Assembly: GCA_001949185.1 (NCBI GenBank)
Contig: BDGG01000001.1
Coordinates: 4,456,629 to 4,520,628 of the forward strand
Direction of reading: 5' to 3'
Source of the DNA: Ramazzottius varieornatus
Lineage: Eukaryota; Tardigrada; Eutardigrada; Parachela; Ramazzottiidae
DNA: 64,000 nt
The notes below the pieces were generated by a model. It was given only the letters and a program-made list of their open reading frames with translations. It was not told where the DNA came from and searched no databases. Every line of letters begins with the position of its first letter. The first letter of the stretch is position 1. Positions 11,164-22,973 of this stretch are shown here, piece after piece. The position numbers and the translations under genes were made by a program.

Positions 11164-11816
11164 TCAGACGTGAAATAAGCGGCTGAGGGAACAGCGATCG
11201 ACTGAGAAATTGTGGACGAGACTACTCAAATTTGTCGGCTTTATTCGAGGTCCTACAAAGTGTACAAAGATCTGGGCCTGAGATACTGCACCATCAGAGC
11301 ATCTAATCTTAAACGACTTGTCTGGTTCCTGAGAAAGATCTAGATTGCGTAACTGCTTGTGTGCCTGACTGCAAAACACACACGAGATCGGAACTAGGCT
11401 ACTTCCGGGCGGACTTCCCGGACAACGTTCCAGTGTCCAGATAGATCGCAGCAAACCTTCCCGTATTATCGCCAAAGAACTTTCGGAAGAAGACGACTAA
11501 GAACTGGTCCGCAGTCGAGGACCCGGCCACCACAACGTTAACGTTCGGCTCTCTGGACAAGGCTTTGCTGATCGGCTAGTAACGAAACATACTTCAGGAT
11601 ACGGCCATACAGCGTATTACATTGTCCTTTACCATTACTAACTCTCGAATATTCCAGAGAGCCAGATCTGTGCGGGAACTATGACGAACCATGAGTTCTG
11701 GGCTTGGTTGGAGCCAAGACAAAGAAGTTAACTTTACCAAGTGTAGCATAGTCTTGTGATTCTGTTCGAGTTTCTTGGCGTAACTGGTCCCTGATGGTTA
11801 AGGCGTTTCCCGCTTC
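11164..11816 (-). CDS. unidentified gene, 3' part (possible WD-repeat protein)
   Basis: Four exons with good splice signals join in one continuous frame: 11816-11738, 11667-11639, 11575-11403 and 11368-11164, a C-terminal 161 residues. Readable pieces are ALTIRDQLRQETRTESQDYA, LALWNIREL, VNVVVAGSSTADQFLVVFF and FAAIYLDTGTLSGK. The LALWNI element and alternating hydrophobic strands suggest a beta-propeller, but I do not recognise the family. Four matching phases make chance unlikely. The upstream exon is not found. An open minus frame at 12006-12345, ending in a strong GTGAGT donor, contains ARICAVTFGDRQVVS, a strand pattern also like a propeller, but its phase does not match exon 11816. The gene ends 50 bases upstream of the SAHS start codon on the same strand. 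Confidence 0.45.
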
Positions 11817-12389
11817 CTGCAAAAGCACCAAATGAGTCATCTCAAAGCAGCCCCTAAACGGGAGAAGCTTTCCGTCAGAAGGTGCAAGAAAGATCGTGCT
11901 GGGCTAACGGTTCCGCGTGATGAGATACGGAAGTGGGCTTACGACGTACAGGCTGGCTGGGTGGAATCCAATGGCACTTTCGTCATGGAGAACCCCGTCA
12001 CTCACCGGTAGTCACGCATCCTAATGGCCCATCGAGCGGGAGGCGATCGACTATGACGGACATGGTATTGAACATTGACACTTTCGAGCAAGGCAGTATG
12101 CAGTGTTTATGTACCCGAAGGGATCTTCGGCGGCTTCTTTGCGAGTCATCTAATCTCTCGTCCCTGTAACATGACGCAACAATAACGTCTCCATAACGCG
12201 AGATGACGGACACAACCTGACGATCCCCAAATGTCACGGCACAAATCCGGGCACCTATAAGACTAAGTCTACCTCTAGATTCATACCTCGTAGCACTTCT
12301 CAGTTTGTTTTCGCCGATTTGTCTCAGTGTTATAGGTTCTTTCATCTTTCCTGCCTTTGTGGTATACCAGCTCCCCACCAACCGCAAGA

Positions 12390-12747
12390 ATGAATTCCGG
12401 AGTTTCGCGTGTGTTCTTTTTCATACTCGGTTTCTTGGTCCTTCTTACTTCCTGCTCCCGTTACCTTCCTACGAAGCGGATGTACACGAAGCCCATGCTG
12501 ACGGACATGGACCATGATGGCTTTTCTGGAAGATACGATGCGGAGAACACCGCAGCCTTCGCACCATCAGACGCGGTAAGGTCGACACTTTTCCTGAAAC
12601 AGAGCGAAAGGTTCATCAACTCTGGAGTCTCTTGCCTATTCGCAGTGTCTGGTCTTTTGCTGATAACCATTTCACTTATCATTGCAGGACGACGATGCCG
12701 TCTTCGTTTATCAAAGACCCAGGGACGAGTACTTTCGACGACCATGA
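12390..12747 (+). CDS. proctolin precursor (neuropeptide)
   Basis: Proctolin is the pentapeptide RYLPT, a neuromuscular modulator first known from arthropods. Two exons (12390-12575, 12688-12747) encode 81 residues. The start MNSGVSRVFFFILGFLVLL is a clear signal peptide, followed by TSCS-RYLPT-KR. So the mature peptide lies directly after the predicted signal cleavage and is closed by a dibasic KR site, the arrangement of insect proctolin precursors. The rest (acidic, with TDMDHDGFSGRYD, ending DEYFRRP) has no second RYLPT copy and is probably a spacer. Its short length and the intron explain why it is easily overlooked. The exact match of RYLPT in this position is the main evidence; the spacer resembles no known peptide to me. 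Confidence 0.88.
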
Positions 12748-13140
12748 TGAGCATCTATAAGGTCTCAAGTGATGTCATGAACGTCGTACCGCTAGCAACC
12801 CACCAGTCTCATAGATGGAGCCAACCGCTGCATCCCCTTTTTCTGCCTATCTCCATCCATGCGACTACCTAACTTCCGGTTATAACAGCTGCTCACTCTG
12901 CTACAGTCTCTTTTAGCCCTTCTGATTTTACTTCACAACATGAACACATAAAAAACACTGCTTCCCATCTCCCCATGCTCGAAATGTCATTCGCAAACGC
13001 GGTAAAGTTAGTAAGACGCTCACAGTGAGGATAGCTTTACCATTCATACCATTATAGAAAGCGCAGAAAGTTTCAACAGTTAAGTTTGTGGAAACAAAAC
13101 AGTCAACACCTACGATTCGAAATCCGGCACGGCAGATGGG
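12748..13140. other. intergenic, convergent 3' ends of proctolin and PDAP1
   Basis: Nearly 400 bases separate two convergent stop codons. An ACCGGAAG-type octamer lies at 12873-12880. No coding signal is visible. Confidence 0.4.
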
Positions 13141-14406
13141 TTACTTCTTCGAGGGGACGGCGCTTACTGGAGCCGAAGGAGCGTCTTTCTTCAAGCTGGG
13201 CGTCGCATCCTGCTTGGCGCCCTTGGCTGCGTCCTTGACTGCAATAATGAAACCACGACTTCTTAAATGTCAAAACCAAAACCATACTGTAGAATTGGAC
13301 AAGCAAACCTTTCTGTTCGGCCTCGCGTTTCTTGGCAGCGGCTTCCCGTTCCTGTCGGATTATGGCCAACCGAGCCAAATCCGCCCTTGCTTGATCAGTT
13401 TTACCTTCGGCACGCAACTGCTCGAAATGCCTCTTCTGCTTCTCCTTCTCAATTTCTTCCCTGAAACCAGACTGACTTGCAAGCACCGCATCAAAAAGGC
13501 GAAAGATAAATAACCCTGTGTGCTTTAAAACTCAGGGGCTCACCGTTCTTTTCTTGATAACTGCGGTGCTGCGGAAGCGGAAGTATCATCCAGCGTCAGC
13601 TCCGACAGCTTCTTGCTCTTCGCAGCAACGCGATTCGGATTCTCTATTTCAATCAGAGCTTCCACACCTTTAGTTCTCTGAAGAGACGAACATACAAAAC
13701 GTGAAAACAGAACCCCAGTGACGTCTTGCGAAACAAAATTGGACGAGAGAAGGCAAGTCATTCTCCTGGGCCATCTAGTATGAATCGATTACGAGGCCAT
13801 GTTGACCGGACTTTGAACACGACGTTACTTTGTCATCTGGGTGAGAACACACCTAACTTTCTGTCATCCCTCGCAGTTTCAAGGATACAGATCATTCTTT
13901 TACGCTAAACAGAAATAGTTCAGGACGTACCTCCTGATCATCGTCTGTGTCACTGCCACTTCCGCTCGCAGAGGTTGTATCATCTTCCGATGTGTCCCCT
14001 TCACCTCGAGCCTCTCTCATCTGTAATCACAACATTCATAGGCGCTTGGGAGACATAGGACTGCTCTAGACGTTTAAGGGGAAGGAGCGCTTACACGATC
14101 TCGAGGATCCCCTCCTAGTTGGGCAGCTTGAGCAGCTAATTCTTCGGGACTAGTAAAGTGTCGCGTTCGCCCTTTCTGGGTGCCTTTCTTCGCCGAACGC
14201 TGAGCTTTTTGTACTTTCTCAGATTTGCCTCCTCCTCCACCACCCGATGGCGCTCCTGTAAGGTACGAAGCTTAATCTGGCATCTATCAATCATGAATAT
14301 CCTTTCGAACCCGATGGATACGGAAACACATATAGATCGATATCAAAGTTTCCGTTTCATTGACACCCAAAAGCTCAGATGTGTATGTTTGCTTACCTTT
14401 GGGCAT
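13141..14406 (-). CDS. PDAP1: 28 kDa heat- and acid-stable phosphoprotein, PDAP1 family
   Basis: Six exons (14406-14397, 14255-14095, 14020-13931, 13677-13544, 13460-13309, 13238-13141) give 214 residues. A ten-base first exon encodes MPK plus one base, as in PDAP1 genes that start MPKGG. Then come a Gly-rich basic segment ([15 protein letters not shown]), [12 protein letters not shown], an acidic Ser/Asp tract, the core [35 protein letters not shown] and [20 protein letters not shown]. The last is almost identical to the human coiled-coil block. The human protein is 181 residues; extra length here is in the acidic part and the C-terminus. The function is poorly known (reported to bind PDGF-A and RNA). 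All splice phases agree. Confidence 0.95.
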
Positions 14407-16002
14407 GATACTTCAACAGAAGCAAGATAAGTTCTCAAGAGAGGAATGTATCAGCACCTCGGTCACAAGGATATGAGGATAACAAAGAATCTGGACAAAA
14501 ATCTGGAAATTCTGGACTGTTTGACGGCAATACTTGGAATGATCTCAAAAAGGGGGCCCCGGTCGGCCCAGTCGATCACCTGGGAATACCCAAGAATTCG
14601 TCGATGACCTGATACAGCCTGAGGATGAGCCCTGAGTCCTGAAAGCGGCTTTCAAAGCGCCAACTTGCTACCAAGTACCACCTAAGCTATCACCGTATAT
14701 CAAGCATTTCTCGACCGTCTTGACGCCCTTTTTGGTCAGTTTTTCTTCGTTCAGCACCCCGTTTGCTACCTCGCCAAAAATAACTGACCAGAAATCTGTT
14801 CACAGAAAGTCGGAACCAAAATCAAACCAAAAAAGGCGCGCTGTGAAAATTACAACAGCTTTCGCAGATTGTTTTTTTTGGAAATTAATTTATCAGTTCT
14901 CCGTCGACGCCCAACAGTCCTGTTGTCGAAAATAATTGGGCGAAGACTGACCTACCGGAAAGTAGGTGGTAACATGAATTTGCTGTTTCGAAAAAGATCT
15001 GAAAACTTTTCCACCAGACGAGGTCTCTCGGCAAAAGGAACAAAACTGACGGCTTGAATTCCGTTGCCGAGTTAGTTCGGTGCTTTTGCATTCTTTCTCG
15101 ATTCCTACAGTCAACCTATAAACTTTTCTAAATCAGTGGAAGGTCAAAACTCAATATCGAATTTCGGTAGACTGCATTTCAGTCGGCGCGGTACATCCTC
15201 CTCCTCACCGGAAGTCACAGTCAAGTTTTTTAAATTGTCTTGTGGCTCAATCAAAACAGCTCGAAAGTTGCATGCAGAGTACGGATGCATGGATGATTGA
15301 AGAGCATATTATGTTTTTCCGTGTCGAAAAACTAGGTGGTGGCAAGTTGGCACATACAGTGTGTATAGGGTAACGATCCCGCAAACCGGAAGTGGACTTG
15401 TAATGCACTAAATCTTGTTTTGTCATCTCAATTATCTTTCCCATTTTCCTATCTACACCCGTTCTGTCCATAGCCTCTGCGAACCTCAGGGGTTTCCAGA
15501 GCCTGCCAGATCGAGAAGCTCTGTGGTATTTCTATCGCTTGACTTGAAAACCAGCGGTGCAAACTGGATGCGAAAATATCCTTTTGGGGATTTGGACCAG
15601 TGCGTTTTCCGACGAGTTCGCGACAACCGGAAGTGATGACCTTTCGTCCAATAGTTTCGATCAAGATATGTGGGTACGGTATATGCGCTTGCGCAAAAAC
15701 GTATGAAGTTGTGTTCATTACTCAAACCATCGTATAAAGATGCTATAAAGATGACAGATAAATTAGTACAGTGCCGAAAACTCCCTTTCGGTGGTCACGT
15801 GATGTTATCCACCATTGACCGATGTTATAAGATCACGTGACAACCGGAAGGGATGCACTTTTGGCACTGTAGGAAAGTACTGCGTGTACAGCATAAGGTC
15901 AATTCTTAGATCTCAGATCAGAAACCAAAGCCGACAATTTCGACAAATAATACTGGGATAACCCTAAATCTTGCCGATCACCTCAACGTGAACTCAGAAG
16001 AA
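14407..16002. other. intergenic, PDAP1 promoter to chitin-binding gene
   Basis: A 1.6-kb stretch with no recognisable exon. It contains three ACCGGAAG octamers (15207, 15385, 15626) and a palindromic MITE-like element (15767-15871) with a fourth. Weak ORFs on both strands carry no family features. Confidence 0.5.
15767..15871. repeat. palindromic MITE-like element, TACAGTGCC ends
   Basis: The ends TACAGTGCC and GGCACTGTA are inverted. The complementarity runs inward, with mismatches, through paired GTCACGTGAT and ATCACGTGAC about 45 bases apart. The right arm contains ACCGGAAG. Length is about 105 bp, and possible TA target-site bases lie at both ends. Confidence 0.75.
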
Positions 16003-16737
16003 TCACGCTGAGGATTCATCCGAGCGCTGGCTGGCTTTCGATTTGGATTGTCGGGAAGACTTTTTGGAGACCTGGACAGCACCGGTGGCTTCCTTGACGG
16101 CGATCTCGTCTTGGTTATCGAGTAAGACCTGTCCTTCTTGGTAAAGACGGCTGTTGGAATAGTCCTGGAACTGTCTGGACTGACTGCAGTCGACGTTGTA
16201 CCTGCGCGACATCATAAGGTAAAAATTTCCCCGTGCACCTAGAAACACTCCCTTGTCCTGGGAATAACCAGCATTTCTTCTTACCAGGCATCGCAGATTA
16301 GAGTAATTTGGTTGAAGAGCTAAAGCAAAGAACCCCATTCAAAGAAATGAACAGTACCATGATGCAGCTTCACGGCGACCTCAGCTTACCGTCATATTGG
16401 GGCAAAGATAACTCGTGAGTTCGCCGTTGACGTCACAGCGATGGAAGACTTGGCATCGCCCTTGGTCGCTGTCATCAGCGTAGAATCCAGGTTGCTTGAA
16501 CGAGGCACAGTCAATATTGGTCTGTGGGATTTGAGAAATCAGTGGGAAGTCCTGTCCCGGGATGACGTTGAAATACAACTCCTGAATCTGGTCAACAGGA
16601 ATCGGATCCTTGCCGCGCAACTTGTTCAGGGCATCCCACACTTTAGGTTGCTGATCACCGTTGGCTCTCCGAATTCTATACAGGGAAGTCGCGGAGGCTA
16701 CAGTGACCAAACCAAGCACAACGATGAGGCCCTTCAT
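16003..16737 (-). CDS. secreted protein with one chitin-binding peritrophin-A (CBM14) domain
   Basis: Three exons (16737-16390, 16319-16285, 16201-16003) give 193 residues. A signal peptide (MKGLIVVLGLVTVASATS) is followed by a basic RIRR site and a helical linker. The CBM14 domain is IDCASFKQPGFYADDSDQG, CQVFHRCDVNGELTSYLCP, LFNQITLICDAWYNVDC, which has the six cysteines and aromatic residues of the fold. The tail is polar and lysine/serine-rich (KKSSRQSKSKASQRSDESS). Single-domain proteins of this type in ecdysozoans are cuticular (CPAP1-like) or gut-lining chitin binders. The 35-base middle exon lies inside the domain. Start choice: ATG 16737 opens the signal peptide. Confidence 0.9.
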
Positions 16738-18572
16738 GGTCAAGGATAAAGTGGACCACTGTTCGGATAACTGGACTAACCGCTGGTTTTTTCACAGGTT
16801 TGAAGACTGAAGCCGAAGGAAGTGAAGCATACAAAAGGTACTGTTGTCCGTAAGTTTCAAAATTTTTTATACAGTGTACACCGCCGAATTTCGAATTCGA
16901 ATGGGTACAATGGTTCTTCGATGAACAGACATGATACTTGCTTTATGTTGGTCGGCGGCTTTGCCTTCGATGCATTGTCCTACATACAGACAACGGTGTA
17001 AACTTTACTGTTGAAAAACTTTTATGGAAATTTTGTACTGTAGTATATTGCTCATGATAAACAGCGTGGATGGCTTTTGCATGTCACACGGAAGTCTACT
17101 TGTTGCATACTGTTCTTGTCATTTGCAGGTCCGAATTACGAAGCTTGAAGTGCTCGTATCAATTGATACGACGGACGAGTCTACGTTCGCGGACCCTGCT
17201 GTGCTGTCGTCGAATGCGTCCATGCACATGTCCAGCTATTTGAACTCACTTTCGTGGTTCTTTGCTCTTCGCGCAGGTATCAATTTAGTTCGAAATCAAG
17301 TTAAACATAAAAACACCGTGACCAAATTGCACGGTTAACGTTCAAAAATCGCTTTACGAAAACACTGGCCACATTACTCAACTCAGAACTGAGCGTCCAC
17401 AGCAATCGTTTTCAACCGCGACACGAGATTCTTATTATCTTGACGCAATGAGGCCACTGTAAGGAGGGTGGGTTCGCCGCGGAGCTTGTTGTAAGGAGTT
17501 AACGTTCTGTCACTTCTGTGAATATGCTCGGGTGGTATGTGTCGTGTAGAGGTACCGGCAAGTCAATCCTGACATTTTACGATAATTGGATGAAGTGAAA
17601 AATAATTGGAAGTGAAATACCTCGATTAATAACCAAACGGTAGTCGGGTTTTGTTTTAGTCCGACACGGGACCGAAGGAGTATTTGATGGAAAATCTGCG
17701 TGAAGCTGGAAGCGGTCGTTACGGTTGCACGACGATCCAGTTAGGTCTCTGGAGCTCCACTAAAAGCTCGCCGCAGTTTGAAAAAACGACAAAAATTGCC
17801 CTTGTGATTGCGGCACTGCCACAAATCGGATTAGTGCAGTTCTTTATCGCTTTCCCCAGTCTGCATAAATTATTCGAAATATGGTGAGCAGAAAGAGGTT
17901 GCATTTCTCAGGCGGGAAGGATTTACGTACTGGTCACGCCAACAACAGTGCACAACAGCCAAGCTTCACAGCTCACAAGTCAGTCTTATTTACTCTCCAC
18001 ATGCAGCTACCGCAGAAAGTTCCAGCATAACGAAGTGAAGTGGATCGATTATGAAGTCGGCTAACAGTAATGCGAGGGAAGGAGGCAGGAGTAGGACGTC
18101 CTTGGGGAAGCCAGTGGGCCGAGAATCAATCTTGCCAGAATTACGCGCAATTAGAAAGAGCGGCCCGCATTACTGCGCCGCCAAAGAACCAGCCACCAGT
18201 ACAACTTCTGCGGTCTTCCGAGTACTCCGCTTCTCGGCCCGTTCCCTCTTCGTGCAGCAGATCCCGTCTTGCTTTGAGTAATATTGATAGAGAAGCTCCG
18301 ATGTTTCCTAGTAGCTCGGAAAGCATCTTTCATCACAATACACATTGCGTGTTGGGGTGAGCTTTGACGCTTTTTTCTAATGTCATCACACGAAGAACGA
18401 GACGTCCTCCTCTTTTGTGGGATGCACTATTTCGTTACCGGAAAGCTCAATTGCACGACATTTTCCACGTTTAGTGTTTTGACCGGTCAACCCTTATAAG
18501 TGTGAATCTGCACCTGTTAATTTGGTTACAAATTCATTTTTATTATCCTATATTTCGACCTGTGGTTCCATA
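16738..18572. other. intergenic, 1.8 kb before the CCAP/vasopressin-type GPCR
   Basis: No convincing gene. An open plus frame at 18070-18360 (with RITAPPKNQPPVQLL) and one at 17024-17338 have no recognised domain and poor support. The region probably holds promoters on both sides. Confidence 0.4.
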
Positions 18573-21500
18573 ATGGCGGTTAATAATGAGACTATGCAGG
18601 ATAGAGAAACCTCTGAAATTTTTCACTCCAATTTCTTGGACTTGTATCTGAACGGGACCGATGGAGAGACTGGAAGTATCAACGTTGCGTTCAATTCTAC
18701 CCTTCGGAAATCTTTGACGCCGGAAGCAGTCCACCAGATGGTTTTGTTGGGTGCGTTTATGGTGGTCGCTCTGACCGGCAACTCGATAGTTTTGATTCAT
18801 CTTATTCGGGTCAAAGGCTGGATGCGACCAGTGTCCATCTTTGTTATGTCCCTTGCAACCAGTAAGTTGAAGTTCGCATCTTTTTCAATGGTAGAAGACT
18901 ACTAGAGCAAAGTCAGTACCGTATGATGAATAGATGCAGGCATGCCCAAAATTTCCTGGGAACCCAGTGAAAAAGTGGCTGTAGTGAGAAGGGAGGATAA
19001 TAATTTTATTACCTTAAATAAGCTACGCGGCATAAACCAGATGTCATGCGTTTACAACGAAACGTGGGCGTGGATTTGAAAGATAAACTCTGTATCCTGT
19101 CTACATCGTTAACTATCATTACACTTCCAGACCTTTACGAAAGAAACTTTTTCCTAATGGTTTTACGCAATCCGTACAGTGCATGTCGAGACGACAATCT
19201 GGTGGCTAATAGGGAAGTGAAGCGAAAATCCATGAGGCTTAATGTTCTCACATTCCACTGGATTAGTTCGAGCATGTTGATGCGGGGCGAGGTTCGTAAA
19301 GGTTGCCGGAAACCCAAAAGTCGACCAACAGCGACTAGCAGAATTTTCAGCGATAATGACCGGTTCCTTTTTACAGGGCGTGTACAGGTAGCACCAATGT
19401 GAGAATGATAGAGCAATTATGTTGGAATAAGAAGGGAAACTGAGCATTTCAAGCGACGCACCTTTACAGTGTTGTTGGCTGGATGAATGCGCACTTAAGA
19501 TGACGTTCGTGTGCGTTTTGTTCGCCCGTCTCCCTTATTGTGATAATGAAACTGTATGAATGGTGAAATATATAGAATAAAAATGAATAATTCGTCCACG
19601 TGGTTTTATCGATCGGTGTCTATGACGTATTGTCCAGCTTGAGGTAGTAGTTAGTTTTTGCTGTGCCCTGTGGCTGTGGTTTAAGGGAACAAACGGAAGC
19701 AGGTTGGTTGTCCGATAATGTGACCGGTGACAAGTCGTATCCGTAAGGAAAACATCCCGAAGGGGTTCATTGGGTTTCCTCACGTCTAGTAGTACATTTC
19801 CCTGAGGACGCGTTGCGCTACAGTTCCTGATTATAAGTGACAAAGTGCAATCAAGACTAGCCTGCTGGATCTTGCTCGGTATCCCGCAAAGCTTTTGAGC
19901 GGCTGTCGGCGATCCATGTAGAATCGCCGTCCCGCACAAAGGCGCGACAAAACACATTCGCAAGCCTCGTAAAGATCAAAAGTAACAGATTACCCGTTAG
20001 AAATGAGAAGGATGATATTCATACAATGTACTTTAATGGGTGCGTTCTTTAGCTGACATTCTAATTGCCATGCTTTCCATGTCGACGGAGCTCTTGTGGG
20101 AGGCTTTTGGCGAGTGGATCTTTGGCAATTTCGCCTGCAAGTTCTCCACTTATGTACAGTGCCTACTGTTCATCAGCACATCATCCATCCTCATGAGGCA
20201 GGTTCTCCCTTCTTTATGAACGTAGCAGCGACTTCAGCGTTCTCGGAATAGGGCATCGGCAGATGGCTCGAACACGTTTCCCTAAGTGGCGCACAGTTAT
20301 GGCTGGGACCAGTGAGAAAGTGCGCCACTTGAGACAACGGTTGTTCTCGGTTCATTTGCCGATGTCCTTTGTATGTACTTCAATACTGAATGCTTTGCAG
20401 TATGAGCTGGGACCGCTACGAGGCTATCTGCAAGCCTTTGAGCGCCTTTTCCCGCAGTCTGGCACGATGCCGGCGTACCATCTTCCTGTCGTGGTCCCTC
20501 GCTGCCGTCTTGGCTCTTCCTCAGCTCTTCATTTTCGTCCAGGTAATGATAGTCTGTTTTTGACCGAGTCATCATTACGGGTTGACGCAACTAGAAAGTA
20601 ATCAGCCATTATCAGATAACAAATTGTATCTGCTTGGTTGCTTGTGAACACACTTAATTTCCTGCTGAAGCCCTTTACTGCTGCTAATGGAAACAACGTT
20701 CAGACCACGAAGATTTCCACCCTCAAGAATCAACCTGAGCTCCTCTTCCCTAGACTGCTGATTGATTCCTCGCCTGTTGTTAGTGCGAGGGTCGGTCGCC
20801 CTTACGTCCGTTCACCATTCGTAACAAGCTGTTATGGTGTATACTTCGGTAGGGCGTGACGGGGTCAGGGTTGAGCAAAGTGACGGCAGCCTCCCAAGCG
20901 AAGAACTCATGGGCATGACGGGATGCGATCGAAAGGTCACGTCCTGTGACGCAAAGGAGGACATCTGACGCCACTTGGAAGATGAACGGCTCATATGTTG
21001 CTAACATCAGTCAAAATAATTACCGATTAGGGCGATAAATTGCGCAAATCAACTAACAGATGCCGTTGGAGAAAGCGTCAAGAGCTCTAGTTTTTTTTCA
21101 ACGCTGTCGAACACGCATATGCTTGCACTAAAGATGTTACATGGACAATCGAACCATCAGCTGGATAATGTTGTTGATACTTGCTAGGTCCAAGGCTATT
21201 CCTACTCACTCAATAACTCGCAAAGATCATGGCGCTCTTAACCGACCATAAAACTGTTTCCAGTTTTTTATTTGTACCTTCGATCAAACACAGAGAGCTT
21301 ATTCATGTACTTCACTATGTGTTGGGTCGTGGGCCAATGAAGTGAACCAGGTCGTTACTCCAACCAGCGCAGGCTTTCATTGTTATTGGCTGAAAGTGAG
21401 CACCAGTTGGAAAAGTGATCTGGTTCGAATCATCTGCTCGCGCTCCATAGTTTTTACATTTTGTTCTGTTGTGTTTTTCATTTCGGCGCACGCTTCGTTC

Positions 21501-22364
21501 ATTCAGTCGCAGTATAGCGTTCTCTAGTTTTTGGTTTCTGTTCGGTAGGTTCAAGATAGCGAACACGCAGACGGTAAGCCCAAGTACTCTTGCCGAAGTG
21601 CCGGCTACACCGCTGAATGGCAACGCAAGGTCTACGTCACATGGATCGCCATGCTGGTCTTCATCATCCCTCTCCTCTTTGTCGCCTTCTGCTATATCCG
21701 AATCGCCGCCGTCGTCTGGCGAGTGACAGGCTCTTTCACCGCCACTAACGAATGTACTCAAAACGGCACCAGCGAAGTACCCATCCTTCGTCGCAACATG
21801 TCGGGCCGAAGCAAATGTGGCCATATTGAGCGGAGTAAAATGAAGGCCATTCAATTGACAATTTGCATTCTAGCTTGTCATATCCTCTGCTGGACGCCAT
21901 ACTTCACCATAAATCTCCTTAATGTCTGGACAGACTACAAGTTCAAGCACAATATTCCTTCTTTCCTGAAGTCCTTGGCCAAGTGTCTAGCGTGGTTCTC
22001 CAGCTGCGTTAACCCGATTATTTACGGTGGCTTTCACACGTCATTTCGTCCTCTGACGCGCTGGTTGTTTCCCAGTTGTCACAGAAAGGAAAGCAGCCCA
22101 GAAATTGACTCCAAGAAGACTTCCGTTCATGCTTCACCTCGATCATTCCATTATAATAACGGCGAGAGTCGTCATGGATCTGTAGCACCGTATTTAAGAC
22201 CTCCGTCCATCCCGATGTCCGCGCTTGCCTCTAACGTTAACGGCAAATCTTTCTCCAAGCTGGAAAGAGGGAGCTCGATCGAGGCGGAAAGGACCTATCA
22301 AACATTGTCTCTCAAAGAAACGCCAACCGCCATTGCAAAGAATGCTTCAGCTGTCTGGCTGTAG
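18573..22364 (+). CDS. neuropeptide GPCR, CCAP/vasopressin/GnRH receptor group
   Basis: Four exons (18573-18861, 20053-20197, 20401-20542, 21549-22364) give 463 residues. TM1 has LTGNSIVLIHLI; TM2 DILIAMLSMSTELLWEAF; TM3 QCLLFISTSSILMSMSWDRY, with the DRY motif intact; TM4 FLSWSLAAVLALPQLF; loop 2 ends WQRKVYVTWIAM; TM5 FIIPLLFVAFCYIRIAAVVW; TM6 LACHILCWTPYFTINLL; TM7 SSCVNPIIYGGF. The N-terminus carries several Asn-X-Ser/Thr sites. WDRYEAICKPL and the CWTP/NPIIY pair place it with the CCAP, vasopressin-like and GnRH/AKH receptors; I cannot choose among them. Intron 2 appears to be GC-AG: only AG|GCAGGT at 20198 gives the SMSWDRY join. Introns 1 and 3 are about 1 kb, and intron 2 contains a family A repeat. 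Confidence 0.87.
20251..20367. repeat. family A MITE, copy in GPCR intron 2
   Basis: The element is a palindrome. Outer arms GGGCATCGGCAGATGGCTCG and its mirror ending GCCGATGTCC flank the core TAAGTGGCGCAC (20283-20294), with GTGCGCCACTTG opposite. It lies in intron 2 of the GPCR. Confidence 0.85.
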
Positions 22365-22973
22365 TATCCTCTACTTTCGGAACTGGATTGTTTTTGTGAT
22401 TGCTCCATGCTTCGAAATTTTGTTGTCTCGAAATTTGCGAGTTTGCAGGTCCACCCTAATCAAATGGCGCACACAATAACTTCCTACTCTCCACGTAATG
22501 TCCGCTCGAATCACTTTGTAGTCCTTTCATTGAGATATTTTTCTGTACGGTTAATCTGCCGTAAAACCGGCAGCGGACATATTTTTATTGTTGACAAATA
22601 AGATAACGCCGAGATCAAAATGACATTCGAGTTTCGCTCTGGTTCTCCACTGTGAATAACCCATGCAAGGAAACTTCAAGGGTGAACTTCGGTCGATGAA
22701 AACCAATGCTTTAATTTCTGGGTATCCGACCATGTTTTGTCGTCAATTTACTTCGATGATAAGGTTCTTCGAAATCACGGACGTGTTCATGACAGATTTT
22801 GTGATAGTTGTCGATCTGGACTAAATTCCAACTGTCATCCTCCTACTTTGCCTGAGTAGTCTCGAGAGGGAGACCATCAGACAGACAACCCGGATAATCC
22901 TTCCGGTCTGCGCTGCCCCAAACTGTGATTCGGTTCCCCATTTCCGGAAAGGGCAAGGACCAAACACCCAACC
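22365..22973. other. intergenic, choline transporter promoter
   Basis: The 600 bases before the choline transporter ATG contain one ACCGGAAG-type octamer (22900-22907), 67 bases upstream of the start codon. No exon is visible. Confidence 0.4.

Noticed and set aside
11832-12011. A 59-codon plus-strand ORF (contains KWAYDVQAGWVESNGTF)
   Set aside because: Composition looks coding, but it lies in what seems to be an intron or spacer of the minus-strand gene, has no recognised family, and no splice partner was found.
18070-18360. Plus ORF with Pro/Ser-rich translation upstream of the neuropeptide GPCR
   Set aside because: No domain, overlapping open frames on three frames, no splice context.
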